From positions 1-15,898 of the forward strand of contig JAQSVY010000001.1 in the NCBI GenBank assembly GCA_029266935.1: 15,898 bases of DNA. Reading direction: 5' to 3'. Below, one piece after another: positions 1-8,222 of this stretch. The translations under genes were made by a program, and so were the position numbers. Positions within the stretch are counted from its first letter, which is position 1, and each line of letters starts with the position of its first letter. The notes below the pieces were generated by a model. It made no database searches. It was not told where the DNA came from and saw nothing but the letters and a program-made list of their open reading frames with translations. The stretch is from Burkholderiales bacterium. GTDB lineage: Bacteria; Pseudomonadota; Gammaproteobacteria; Burkholderiales; SG8-39.

Positions 1-509
1 ACGTGCGAGCGCTGGTTGTGCGCGCCGCGCTCCGAGATCTTCTTGGAGCAGGGGCACAGGCTGGTGACCGGCACCACCACCTTCATCGTGAAGCTCTGCT
101 TTTTCTTCCTGATCTCGCCGATGAAGACGACTTCGTAGTCGAGAAGGCTCTTCACGCCCGAGACCGGCGCCTTCTTCTCGATGAAATACGGAAAGGCCAT
201 CTCGATGTGGCCTTCCTCGGCTTCCAGCCGCTCGACCATCTCGCGCAGCATCACCTGGAAGGTCTCCACCGTGATCTCGCGCTCGTGCTCCTCGAGAATC
301 TCGACGAAGCGCGACATGTGCGTGCCCTTGAACTGGTGCGGCAGGCAGACGTACATGTTGAAGCTGGCGACGGTGTGCTGCACCCCGCCGGCACGCTCGG
401 TGATGCGGATCGGATGGCGGATCGCCTTGATCCCCACCTTGTCGATCGCGAGCTTGCGCGAATCGGGCGTGGACTGGACGTCGGGGATGTTCTGCAGGTC
501 TCGTTTCAT
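1..509 (-). CDS. folE2: GTP cyclohydrolase FolE2 (type IB), 3' end cut by window
   Basis: Converts GTP to 7,8-dihydroneopterin triphosphate, the first step of folate and queuosine precursor synthesis, in the cytoplasm. The first 169 residues are visible; the family is about 260-270 residues, so roughly a third lies beyond the left edge. The N-terminus [12 protein letters not shown] is typical of FolE2. [10 protein letters not shown] carries the conserved metal/active-site cysteine (C152), followed by GAHNQRSH with the probable metal-binding histidine H164. The ATG at 509 is the only start that fits the family; it has no clear Shine-Dalgarno. The gene lies 55 bp downstream of dxs on the same strand, and that gap holds a strong inverted repeat, so it may have its own promoter. 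FolE2 is known to use metals more flexibly than the zinc enzyme FolE; which metal applies here cannot be seen. Identification is firm. Confidence 0.95.
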   Translation of the reverse strand, partial: MKRDLQNIPDVQSTPDSRKLAIDKVGIKAIRHPIRITERAGGVQHTVASFNMYVCLPHQFKGTHMSRFVEILEEHEREITVETFQVMLREMVERLEAEEGHIEMAFPYFIEKKAPVSGVKSLLDYEVVFIGEIRKKKQSFTMKVVVPVTSLCPCSKKISERGAHNQRSH

Positions 510-516
510 GGCTTCG

Positions 517-522
517 ATTCTA
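517..522 (-). promoter_or_regulatory. -10-like hexamer just upstream of folE2
   Basis: The minus strand reads TAGAAT (5 of 6 matches to TATAAT), followed by 7 nt and then the folE2 ATG. A transcript starting at the usual distance would begin at or next to the start codon. No good -35 lies 16-18 bp upstream. The hexamer overlaps the left end of the 519-551 dyad. This is inference from sequence only. Confidence 0.3.
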
Positions 523-551
523 ACATCCGAGTAAATTACTCGGCTATTAGA
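519..551. promoter_or_regulatory. 33-bp near-perfect inverted repeat, candidate operator of folE2
   Basis: The core CCGAGTAAATTACTCGG (527-543) is a perfect dyad of 8-bp arms around one central A. The symmetry continues outward with TCTAA (519-523) facing TTAGA (547-551), so 14 of 16 position pairs match. It is centred 26 bp upstream of the folE2 start. The 17-bp architecture (7-bp arms, 3-bp AT centre, followed by CTAT) resembles the type-1 IscR/Rrf2 site of enterobacteria, YYGACTR-N3-YAGTCRR-STAT, with one symmetric change (GAC to GAG). As an RNA hairpin it lacks a U-tract, so a protein-binding site is more likely than a dxs terminator. The identity of the regulator is a guess. Confidence 0.5.
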
Positions 552-564
552 CGCAGCGTCGGTG

Positions 565-2406
565 TCAACCGTCCCGTAGCACCCGGCGGATGGAGGTGGC
601 GATGCCCGCGGCATCGAGGCCGACCGAGGCGAGCAGCTTCGCCGGGTCGCCGTGGTCGATGAACCGATCGGGCAGGCCGAGCAGAAGCACGTTCCCGGAA
701 AAATTCGCCTCCGTAAGGAACTCGCAGACCGCCGACCCCGCCCCGCCCATGACCTGATGCTCCTCGACAGTCACGAGGAGTCCGTGCTCCTGAGAAATCT
801 TTCTGATCAAGTCGGCATCGAGCGGCTTGACGAAGCGCATGTTGGCCACGGTCGCGTCGAGCAACTCGGCCGCCTCGAGGGCGGGCTTGAGCATGGCGCC
901 GAAGGCGAGGATGGCGACGCGCTTGCCGGTGCGCCGGATTTCCCCTTTGCCGATGGGAATGGAGATCAGTTCCTTCTGGATTTCCCCGGGCGCGGCGCCA
1001 CGTGGGTACCGCACCGCCGCGGGCGAGCTGGTGCCGAAGCCGGTGGTCAGCATGCGGCGGCATTCCTCGGCATCCGAGGGCGCCATGACCGTGAGGTTGG
1101 GGACGGTGCGCAGGTAGGCGTAGTCAAAGGCGCCGTTGTGCGTGGCGCCATCGCCGCCCACCAGGCCGCCGCGGTCGAGCGCAAAAAGCACCGGCAGGTT
1201 CTGGATCGCCACGTCGTGGATGAGCTGGTCGTAGCCCCGCTGCAGGAAGGTCGAATAGATCGCCAGCACCGGCTTCATCCCCTCGCAAGCGAGCCCGGCG
1301 CAGAAGGTCACCGCGTGCTGCTCGGCGATGCCGACGTCGAAGTAGCGCTCGGGGAAGCGTGCGGAGAACTCCACCATCCCGGAGCCCTCGCGCATGGCTG
1401 GCGTCACCGCCACGAGGCGCGGATCCTGCGCCGCCATGTCGCACAGCCACGCGCCGAATACATGCGAGTAGGTCGGCTTGCCGCCGGCGCTCTTCTGCAA
1501 GCCCTCGGCCGGATTGAACTTGCCCGGCCCGTGGTAGGCGATCGGATCGTCCTCGGCGAGCTTGTAGCCCTGACCCTTCCTCGTAATGACGTGCAGGAAC
1601 TGCGGCCCTTTCAGCTTCTTGATGTTGGCGAGCGTCGGAATCAGCGCATCGAGGTCGTGCCCGTCGATCGGGCCAATGTAGTTGAAGCCGAACTCCTCGA
1701 ACAGCGTCGATGGCGTGACCATGCCCTTGACGTGCTCCTCGGCGCGGCGCGCCAGCTCCCAGACGCCGACGCGCTTGAGCAGGTGCTCGCTCGCGCGGCG
1801 CGCGCTCGAGTAAACGCGCCCGGAAAGCAGCCGCGCCAGGTAGTTGGTGAGCGCGCCGACCGGCGGCGAGATCGACATCTCGTTGTCGTTCAGGATGACG
1901 AGCAGGTCGGCGTCCATGGCGCCGGCGTTATTCAGCGCCTCGAAGGCCATGCCGGCTGACATGGCGCCGTCGCCGATGACAGCAATGCACCGCCGGTTCT
2001 CCTTCTTCAATTTTGAAGAAACGGCCATCCCGAGAGCTGCCGAGATCGAGGTCGAGGAATGGGCCGTGCCGAACGTGTCGTAGCGCGACTCCGAGCGGCG
2101 CGGGAACCCGGAGATGCCGTCGAGCATGCGCAGGCGCGCCATCGCCTCGCGCCGACCGGTGAGGATCTTGTGAGGATAAGTCTGGTGCCCGACGTCCCAC
2201 ACGATGCGGTCCTCGGGCGTGTCGAACACGTAGTGCAGAGCGATGGTGAGCTCCACCGTGCCGAGGTTGGACGAAAGGTGCCCGCCGGTCTTCGACACCG
2301 ACTCGAGCACGAAAGCGCGCAGTTCCTCGGCGAGCTGGCCGAGTTGCCGGCGCTCGAGCGCGCGCAGCTGCGCAGGATCGTCGATCGTCTTCAGCAGCTC
2401 GTACAT
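565..2406 (-). CDS. dxs: 1-deoxy-D-xylulose-5-phosphate synthase
   Basis: Thiamine-diphosphate enzyme joining pyruvate and glyceraldehyde 3-phosphate to make DXP, the first step of the MEP isoprenoid pathway; DXP also feeds thiamine and pyridoxal synthesis. The protein has 613 residues against a usual 615-640. Visible landmarks are [12 protein letters not shown] with H43, the ThDP/Mg motif beginning at GDGAMS (145-150) and ending at LNDNEMS (172-178), YIGPIDGHD (243-251), and AEQHAVT (361-367) with the catalytic glutamate E363. The frame stays open upstream into ispA, but [10 protein letters not shown] at 2406 matches the usual N-terminus. No Shine-Dalgarno precedes it; instead TACAAT lies 6 nt before the ATG. 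It follows ispA after 50 bp, consistent with an xseB-ispA-dxs operon. Confidence 0.97.
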   Translation of the reverse strand: MYELLKTIDDPAQLRALERRQLGQLAEELRAFVLESVSKTGGHLSSNLGTVELTIALHYVFDTPEDRIVWDVGHQTYPHKILTGRREAMARLRMLDGISGFPRRSESRYDTFGTAHSSTSISAALGMAVSSKLKKENRRCIAVIGDGAMSAGMAFEALNNAGAMDADLLVILNDNEMSISPPVGALTNYLARLLSGRVYSSARRASEHLLKRVGVWELARRAEEHVKGMVTPSTLFEEFGFNYIGPIDGHDLDALIPTLANIKKLKGPQFLHVITRKGQGYKLAEDDPIAYHGPGKFNPAEGLQKSAGGKPTYSHVFGAWLCDMAAQDPRLVAVTPAMREGSGMVEFSARFPERYFDVGIAEQHAVTFCAGLACEGMKPVLAIYSTFLQRGYDQLIHDVAIQNLPVLFALDRGGLVGGDGATHNGAFDYAYLRTVPNLTVMAPSDAEECRRMLTTGFGTSSPAAVRYPRGAAPGEIQKELISIPIGKGEIRRTGKRVAILAFGAMLKPALEAAELLDATVANMRFVKPLDADLIRKISQEHGLLVTVEEHQVMGGAGSAVCEFLTEANFSGNVLLLGLPDRFIDHGDPAKLLASVGLDAAGIATSIRRVLRDG

Positions 2407-2412
2407 CGACGG

Positions 2413-2418
2413 ATTGTA
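2413..2418 (-). promoter_or_regulatory. -10-like hexamer 6 nt before dxs
   Basis: The minus strand reads TACAAT (5 of 6 matches to TATAAT) followed by 6 nt and the dxs ATG. There is no recognisable -35 or Shine-Dalgarno. If used, it would give an internal, leaderless dxs transcript in addition to read-through from xseB-ispA. Chance occurrence is possible. Confidence 0.25.
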
Positions 2419-2456
2419 GCCATCGGCCGGCAGGTCGCCCGCGAGGGTGCTGATTC

Positions 2457-3356
2457 CTAGAATTTTCTCAGAACGATGAAGTCGGCGAGCGATACGAGCC
2501 TTCCTGCGCGGCTGCCCAGCGCCTGCACGGCGGCAAGCGCCTGCGCGCGCAGCGATTCGGCCATCTCCCTTGCGCGGATGATGCCCATGGCCGAGACATA
2601 GGTCGGCTTGCCTTGTTTCGCGTCCTTGCCCGCGGTCTTGCCCAGCGTCGCGGTGCTGGCGTCGTAGTCGAGAATGTCGTCGACGACCTGGAAAGCGAGC
2701 CCCACCGCCTTGGCGTATCGATCGAGCGACCGGCGCTCGGCCTCCTGCAACGTGCCGCACGCGGCCCCGAGTGCCACCGCGGCGCGGATCAGCGCGCCGG
2801 TCTTGTGAATGTGCATGAATTCCAGCGCCGGGACGCTGAGCGCGGTGCCGGTGGCCTCGAGGTCGATCTGCTGCCCGCCGACCATGCCGCGCGAGCCCGC
2901 TACCGTCGCGAGCGTCCTCACCATCTCGAGTTGCGCATGCGGGTCGTCGGCGAGGCGGTGCTCGGCGAGCAGCTGGAAGGCGAGCGACTGCAGCGCATCG
3001 CCGGCGAGGAGCGCGGTAGCCTCGCCAAACTCGACGTGCGCGGTCGGCTTGCCGCGCCGGAGCACGTCGTTGTCCATGCAGGGCAGGTCATCGTGCACCA
3101 GCGAGTACGCGTGGATGAGCTCGACCGCAGCCGCGGCGATCTCGAGGCGCTCGGCGGCGGCGCCAGCGACGTCGCCCGCGGCGAACGCTAGCAGCGGCCG
3201 CACCCGCTTGCCGCCCTCGAGCGTGGCGTAGCGCATCGCCGCGTGCAGGCGTGCCGGCGCCACTTGCGCCTGCGGCAGCAGCCGCGCGAGCGCCGCCTCC
3301 ATGCGCACCTGGACGCGCCCCATCCAGGCCCGGAAATCCGCCTCAGTCGTCGTCAC
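2457..3356 (-). CDS. ispA: Farnesyl/geranyl diphosphate synthase (short-chain polyprenyl synthetase)
   Basis: Cytoplasmic prenyltransferase that condenses dimethylallyl and isopentenyl diphosphate to geranyl and then farnesyl diphosphate, the precursor of quinone side chains, undecaprenyl phosphate and hopanoids. It has 299 residues, typical for IspA. GGKRVRP (48-54) binds diphosphate. The first aspartate-rich motif is DDLPCMDND (89-97), with the two-residue insertion typical of bacterial FPP synthases; the second is DDILD (226-230). GQQIDL (161-166) and HKTGALI (184-190) are also family features. The start is GTG at 3356, overlapping the end of xseB by 14 nt, which suggests translational coupling; an ATG at residue 12 is a less likely alternative. 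The product feeds the same pathway that dxs begins. Confidence 0.96.
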   Translation of the reverse strand: MTTTEADFRAWMGRVQVRMEAALARLLPQAQVAPARLHAAMRYATLEGGKRVRPLLAFAAGDVAGAAAERLEIAAAAVELIHAYSLVHDDLPCMDNDVLRRGKPTAHVEFGEATALLAGDALQSLAFQLLAEHRLADDPHAQLEMVRTLATVAGSRGMVGGQQIDLEATGTALSVPALEFMHIHKTGALIRAAVALGAACGTLQEAERRSLDRYAKAVGLAFQVVDDILDYDASTATLGKTAGKDAKQGKPTYVSAMGIIRAREMAESLRAQALAAVQALGSRAGRLVSLADFIVLRKF

Positions 3357-3585
3357 TTGGCGCGGCGGCGGCGGACAGCGGCTTCAGGACCTCGCCCTCG
3401 AGCACCTTGACCTGCTGCTGCGCGGCCTCGAGGCGGCCTTGGCAGAAGCGCGCGAGCTCCAGGCCGCGCTTGTGCGTGGCAAGCGCCTGCTCGAGCGAAA
3501 GCTCGCCGCTTTCCATGCGCTTCACGATTTTTTCCAGCTCGACGAGTGCCTTCTCGAAGGAAAGCTCGCCTGAAGGATTACTCAT
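3343..3585 (-). CDS. xseB: Exodeoxyribonuclease VII small subunit
   Basis: Small subunit of the exonuclease that degrades single-stranded DNA to oligonucleotides together with XseA, which is not in this window. The 80 residues are typical for the family: LSFEKALVELEKIVKRMESG (8-27) opens the first helix, LSLEQALATHKRGLELARF follows, and the tail ends in a variable acidic stretch (SDDD). The chosen ATG at 3585 gives the standard N-terminus; a longer frame upstream would add about 19 residues that do not look like XseB. Its stop lies inside ispA, an arrangement often seen in proteobacteria. It faces the Rieske gene across 41 bp, so the operon promoter must lie in or near that gap. Confidence 0.93.
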   Translation of the reverse strand: MSNPSGELSFEKALVELEKIVKRMESGELSLEQALATHKRGLELARFCQGRLEAAQQQVKVLEGEVLKPLSAAAAPSDDD

Positions 3586-3593
3586 CTTTTGGT

Positions 3594-3622
3594 AAGATAC
3601 TGTTTTTCTGAGACCTTTACAA
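3594..3622 (-). promoter_or_regulatory. Candidate sigma70-type promoter for xseB-ispA-dxs
   Basis: Reading the minus strand, TTGTAA (3622-3617, 4 of 6 to TTGACA) is separated by exactly 17 bp from TATCTT (3599-3594, 4 of 6 to TATAAT). It lies in the only AT-rich stretch between two divergent genes. The -10 is 8 nt from the xseB ATG, so the transcript would have almost no leader, and no Shine-Dalgarno is present. The spacing is ideal but the hexamers are only moderate. Confidence 0.4.
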
Positions 3623-3626
3623 CGAA

Positions 3627-4730
3627 ATGTCCGACGGTGCACGACTCGCTCAACTGCGGCCTGCGAGCCCCCAGCTACCCGTTTCCTGGTACTTCGATCC
3701 GCAGATGTTCGCTCAGGAGAAGAAGCTTCTTTTCGAAGCCGGGCCGAACTATGTCGGGCACGAGCTCATGGTTCCGAATGTCGGCGACTACTACACGCTC
3801 GCCTGGGCCGATCACGCGCGAATGCTGGTACGAAACGCCGGCGGCGTGGAGCTGCTCTCGAACGTCTGCCGCCACCGGCAAGCGATCATGCTCGAAGGGC
3901 GAGGCAATGCGCAGAACATCGTCTGCCCGCTGCACCGCTGGACCTATGACCTGAACGGCGAGCTTCTCGGCGCGCCGCACTTCGCCGAGAGCCCGTGTGT
4001 AAAGCTGCACTTGACGCCGCTCAAGCGGTGGAACGGCCTGCTCTTCGCCGGGCCGCGCGATCCGGCCCGGGACCTCCAACGCATCACTACGGCCGCCGAC
4101 TGGGACTTCAGCGGCTATGTGCTCGACTCGGTCCGCGTCGACGAGTACGACATCAACTGGAAGACCTTTATCGAGACCTACCTCGAGGTCTACCACGTCG
4201 ACCCTTACCATCCTGGGCTGGGCAACTTCGCCGACTGCAAGAACTTCACCGTCGACTATGGATCCGACTTCTCGGTGCAGATCGTCGCCGCGAAAGCCGG
4301 CCTCGGGAAGGCGGGTACGCCCACCTACCGGCGCTGGCACGAGGCCTGCCTCAAGTTCCTCGATGGCGCCACGCCGAAGCAGGGAGCGCTGTGGATGACG
4401 TACTACCCGGGGCTGATGCTCGAGTGGTATCCGAACGTGCTGGTCGTTTCGCACCTCATTCCACGCTCGCCGACGCGCACCACCAATGTTGTGGAGTTCT
4501 ACTACCCGGAGGAGATCGCGCTTTTCGAGCGCGAGTTCGTGCGCGCGCAGCAGGCAGCCTATGTCGAGACGGCTATCGAGGACGAGGAGATCTGCAAGCG
4601 CCTGGACCGCGGCCGTCGCGCGCTCTACGAACAGGACCTGGACGACGCCGGCCCATACCAGTCGCCGATGGAGGACGCGGAGGTGCATTTTCATGAGTGG
4701 CTCCACGCTCGTCTCGACGGCAGAACTTAG
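3627..4730 (+). CDS. Rieske non-heme iron oxygenase, alpha subunit
   Basis: Terminal oxygenase component of a Rieske-type ring-hydroxylating or related oxygenase; the substrate is unknown. It has 367 residues. The Rieske [2Fe-2S] ligands are C81-x-H83 and C100-x2-H103. The mononuclear iron site follows at 179-197: H190 and H195 (H-x4-H), with the third carboxylate probably in IEDEEIC (317-323). The residue three before H190, normally the bridging Asp, is Glu (E187); Glu at this place is known from CntA/YeaW-type oxygenases. No reductase or ferredoxin gene is nearby, so electrons must come from elsewhere. It is divergent from xseB across 41 bp and overlaps the next gene by 38 bp. As I recall, the association with the xseB-ispA-dxs cluster recurs in betaproteobacteria. 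The family is sure; the reaction is not. Confidence 0.9.
   Translation: MSDGARLAQLRPASPQLPVSWYFDPQMFAQEKKLLFEAGPNYVGHELMVPNVGDYYTLAWADHARMLVRNAGGVELLSNVCRHRQAIMLEGRGNAQNIVCPLHRWTYDLNGELLGAPHFAESPCVKLHLTPLKRWNGLLFAGPRDPARDLQRITTAADWDFSGYVLDSVRVDEYDINWKTFIETYLEVYHVDPYHPGLGNFADCKNFTVDYGSDFSVQIVAAKAGLGKAGTPTYRRWHEACLKFLDGATPKQGALWMTYYPGLMLEWYPNVLVVSHLIPRSPTRTTNVVEFYYPEEIALFEREFVRAQQAAYVETAIEDEEICKRLDRGRRALYEQDLDDAGPYQSPMEDAEVHFHEWLHARLDGRT
4679..4684 (+). promoter_or_regulatory. Shine-Dalgarno deciding the sulfurtransferase start
   Basis: GGAGGT lies inside the end of the Rieske gene, 8 nt before the ATG at 4693. It is one of the best ribosome binding sites in the window and fixes the start of the downstream gene within a 38-nt overlap. 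Confidence 0.75.
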
Positions 4731-5526
4731 CCGCGACCTCAGCGGCTGGCGGGTCTTCGACTGCCGCCATGATCTCGCCAAGCCCGAGCTTGGCGAAAGC
4801 CAGTACCGCGAAGGTCATCTCCCGGGTGCGGCGTTCGCGAGCCTAGATCGCGACCTCTCTGCGCCTAAAGACGGCTCGAACGGCCGCCATCCGCTCCCCG
4901 ATCCCGCCGCCTTCATCGCCTGGCTCGGCCAGCAAGGGCTCAAGTCCGAAGACCGGGCGGCCTGCTACGACGGCGGCAACGGCGCCATGGCGGCGCGGCT
5001 GTGGTGGATGCTGCGCTGGGTGGGCCACGATAAAGCGGCCGTGCTCGACGGCGGCTTCGCCAAGTGGGTGAAGGAGGGTCGGCCGGTAACGTCCGAAGTG
5101 CCTCGATTCGCGCCGACGCGCTATCCCATCCGCCTGCGCACGGAGGCCGCCGTTGATGTCCACGAGGTGAAGAACAATCTTGGCAAGGCGCTTCTTGTGG
5201 ATGCCCGCGCTCCGGCGCGCTGGCGCGGGGAGTCCGAGCCGATCGACCCGATCGCCGGCCGCATTCCCGGGGCGCGCAACCGCTTCAACGTGGAAAACGT
5301 GAGGGCGGACGGGACTTTCAAGGAGCCCGACGAGCTGAAGCGCGAGTTCGAAAGCATCCTGGGCGACCACCGCGCTTCCGAGGTCGTGCACTACTGCGGC
5401 TCCGGGGTTGCCGCCTGCCACAACCTGCTCGCGATGGAGGTCGCCGGTCTCTCTGGCGGCAAGCTCTACGCCGGCTCCTGGAGCGAGTGGATCGCCGATC
5501 CGCGCCGGCCGCAGGAACGCGGCTGA
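4693..5526 (+). CDS. sseA: Sulfurtransferase, 3-mercaptopyruvate/thiosulfate type (tandem rhodanese)
   Basis: Two-domain rhodanese-fold enzyme that moves sulfur from 3-mercaptopyruvate or thiosulfate to a thiol acceptor through a cysteine persulfide. It has 277 residues, close to E. coli SseA. The N-terminal, inactive domain spans about 6-130 and includes YREGHLPGA (38-46) and the AVLDGGFAKW stretch (116-125). The catalytic domain is about 150-270, with LLVDARAPARWRG (167-179), the IAGRIPGA motif (187-194) and active-site C235 in CGSGVAAC. The CGSG(V) loop is the mercaptopyruvate type, whereas thiosulfate rhodaneses usually have CRKG. The ATG at 4693 has a strong GGAGGT site and overlaps the oxygenase gene by 38 nt, so the two are probably co-translated. 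Why an oxygenase and a sulfurtransferase share an operon is not evident. Confidence 0.92.
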   Translation: MSGSTLVSTAELSRDLSGWRVFDCRHDLAKPELGESQYREGHLPGAAFASLDRDLSAPKDGSNGRHPLPDPAAFIAWLGQQGLKSEDRAACYDGGNGAMAARLWWMLRWVGHDKAAVLDGGFAKWVKEGRPVTSEVPRFAPTRYPIRLRTEAAVDVHEVKNNLGKALLVDARAPARWRGESEPIDPIAGRIPGARNRFNVENVRADGTFKEPDELKREFESILGDHRASEVVHYCGSGVAACHNLLAMEVAGLSGGKLYAGSWSEWIADPRRPQERG

Positions 5527-5891
5527 TCGCCGACGCGCTCCTCGTTGTTCATTTTTTGATTGCCGGGTTCATCGTCGCGGGCCTGATCGCGGTCTGGATC
5601 GGCGCCACGCTCGGCTGGACCTGGATCCGCAATCCCTGGTTTCGCTATCTGCACCTCGGCGCCATCGCGGTCGTGGCGGCCGAGGCGCTTCTCGGCATCG
5701 CCTGTCCGCTGACGGTGTGGGAAGACCTGCTGCGCGGTGGCATACGTGCGGAATCGTTCGTCGCCCGCTGGTTGCAGCACCTCCTCTACTACCGGGCACC
5801 CGAATGGGTATTCACCGCCGCCTACGTCGCGTGGACGCTCGCCACGCTGGTCACACTGCGGCTCGTTCCGCCCAGGCGAAGAGCTGGCTGA
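5487..5891 (+). CDS. DUF2784-like small membrane protein
   Basis: Inner-membrane protein of about 134 residues with three likely transmembrane segments (about 14-40, 54-74 and 106-127). The layout matches what I recall of the DUF2784 family: a first helix starting with a short LxxxLLVVHF-type motif (V20-V21-H22-F23), a CPLTVWED motif (73-80) after the second helix, and a following amphipathic stretch with a conserved-looking FxxxWLQHLLYY region (91-102). Function is unknown. The start given is GTG at 5487, with GGAG 3 nt before it, overlapping the sulfurtransferase gene by 40 nt; CTG at 5523 is an alternative. The 3' end overlaps the convergent hydrolase gene by 41 bp. It is the third gene of the oxygenase operon. 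Confidence 0.75.
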   Translation: MDRRSAPAAGTRLIADALLVVHFLIAGFIVAGLIAVWIGATLGWTWIRNPWFRYLHLGAIAVVAAEALLGIACPLTVWEDLLRGGIRAESFVARWLQHLLYYRAPEWVFTAAYVAWTLATLVTLRLVPPRRRAG

Positions 5892-6715
5892 AGATTTCCT
5901 CGCGGATGCGGCGCGGCGAGCAGACGAGATCATGCCAGGCGCCCGGGAAGGAGAGCACGGTCACCTCCGGGCCGAGCAGCCGCGACCAGCGCGCGATGTG
6001 GCGCCAGTCGAGCACGATGTCCGCCTCGTCGCCGTGCATCGAGAGAACCGGGCACCGGAGCGCGAGGCCTTTGTGCACTTTGGCGAACGCGTCGGAGATC
6101 GCGCCGACCCATCCGTAGTAGAGCGGAAAGCCGTGCACGGGCTTGAGCCTCGTGTCGAAGTCCCACTCCTCGAGAAGCGCCTGCGTGTAATCGGGCGTGA
6201 ATGCCTTTGGATCGTTGAGAAACGGGAAGAAGCGACCGAGCGCCGCCGCGACGTGGACCTGGGGCTTGCGCCAGTCGGGCACGTTCCAGTCGAGGAAAGC
6301 GCTGTTCAGCCATAGCCGCTCGATCTGGTCGCGGCACTCGCCTTCACGGGCGTAGAGTGAGCAGAGCAGGCCGCCGGTCGAATGCCCGGCGAGCAACACC
6401 GGAGCGCCGATCGCCTCGAGGGCGCTGCTGATGTCGGCGTAATACTCGGAGAGGCTCTTGCAGAAGTTCGGGTGCTGGTGGCTGCGCAGCGAGCGGCCGT
6501 GCTTGCGCAGGTCGAGAGCATGGAAGGCGTAACCTTCGGCGGCGAATCGCTCGGCCATGTGGCGCTGGAAAAAATAGTCGCTGAAGCCATGCACGTAGAG
6601 CACGGCCCCCGCCGGCGCGTCGGCGACCGGCAGGCGCACCAGGGTCGCCACCACCGCGCCGTCGTAGTCGTCTGGGAAGCGCAGCTCGAGCGCCTCGAAA
6701 CCGGGCAGGAGGGCG

Positions 6716-6735
<20 letters not shown>
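5851..6735 (-). CDS. Alpha/beta hydrolase (serine aminopeptidase/lysophospholipase-like)
   Basis: Cytoplasmic alpha/beta-hydrolase of 294 residues, closest in look to the S33/monoacylglycerol-lipase-like group; the substrate is unknown. The oxyanion-hole region is VLYVHGFSDY (45-54), the nucleophile is S119 in AGHSTGG (116-122), the acid is probably D239 (D236 possible) in MHGDEADIVLD, and the catalytic histidine is H268 in AWHDL. No signal peptide is seen. The ATG at 6735 overlaps the end of queG by 20 nt, so it is probably translated by coupling; an in-frame start at 6771 would add 12 unlike-family residues. The gene has no obvious role in queuosine synthesis. Its 3' end overlaps the convergent DUF2784 gene. 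Confidence 0.88.
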
Positions 6736-7757
<1,022 letters not shown>

Positions 7758-7759
<2 letters not shown>

Positions 7760-8222
7760 GCCGTACGAGTTTAATTTGCCCGACGCCGCCGCCACGCTGC
7801 GGCTTGGCGAGGCGCTTGCCGCAGGCATCGGGCCCGGACGGGTACTGCACCTTAAGGGAGAGCTCGGGGCGGGCAAAACGACCCTGGTGCGGGGCCTGTT
7901 GCGGGCCCTGGGGCATCACGCGCGGGTCAAGAGCCCCAGCTATGCTTTGCTTGAACCTTACACGCTTTCGAGATTAGACTTATATCATTTTGATTTATAT
8001 CGGTTCAAGGACCGATCGGAATGGCGCAGCTCAGGTTTCCGCGAATACTTCAATCCGGCTTCGGCCTGCATCGTCGAGTGGCCAGAGCGGGCTGCGCCCG
8101 ATCTGGCGCCGCCGGATCTCGAGCTGACGCTGGAATTCGCGGGCGAGGGGCGCCAGGCCCGCATCGAAGCGCGCACGCCGGCGGGCGCCTCCTGGCTCTC
8201 CTCGCTGCGGTTTTTCTCGTAG
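7758..8222 (+). CDS. tsaE: tRNA t6A threonylcarbamoyladenosine ATPase TsaE
   Basis: P-loop ATPase that works with TsaB and TsaD to install t6A at position 37 of ANN-decoding tRNAs. It has 154 residues, typical. The Walker A is GELGAGKTT (34-42), followed by VKSPSYALLEPY (57-68), the conserved LYHFDLYR (75-82) and VEWPER (106-111) with the family tryptophan W108. The start MPYEFNLPD at 7758 fits the family N-terminus, although the frame stays open upstream. The ATG overlaps the queG ATG on the other strand. There is no Shine-Dalgarno. The codons for LDLYHFDLYRF (about 7974-8006) are strikingly AT-rich with three TTA leucines, unlike the rest of the gene. Downstream, amiC reads from within this gene. 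Confidence 0.95.
8007..8011 (+). promoter_or_regulatory. Shine-Dalgarno inside tsaE supporting an early amiC start
   Basis: AAGGA lies 9 nt before the ATG at 8021. This is the only good ribosome binding site and ATG pair upstream of the amiC signal-peptide region, and it follows directly after the AT-rich patch in tsaE. Confidence 0.45.

Noticed and set aside
563..568. Perfect TTGACA on the minus strand as -35 of folE2
   Set aside because: No -10-like hexamer lies 16-18 bp downstream; the TGA within it is the dxs stop codon.
652..1959. Long plus-strand open frame opposite dxs
   Set aside because: Antisense shadow with composition typical of GC-rich frame mirroring; no recognisable domain.
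565..2760. A 731-residue version of Dxs starting inside ispA
   Set aside because: The extra 118 residues are Arg/Gly-rich shadow translation of ispA; MYELL at 2406 is the family start.
3675..4781. 368-residue minus-strand frame opposite the Rieske gene
   Set aside because: The Rieske protein has clear cluster motifs on the plus strand; the minus frame is a codon-structure shadow.
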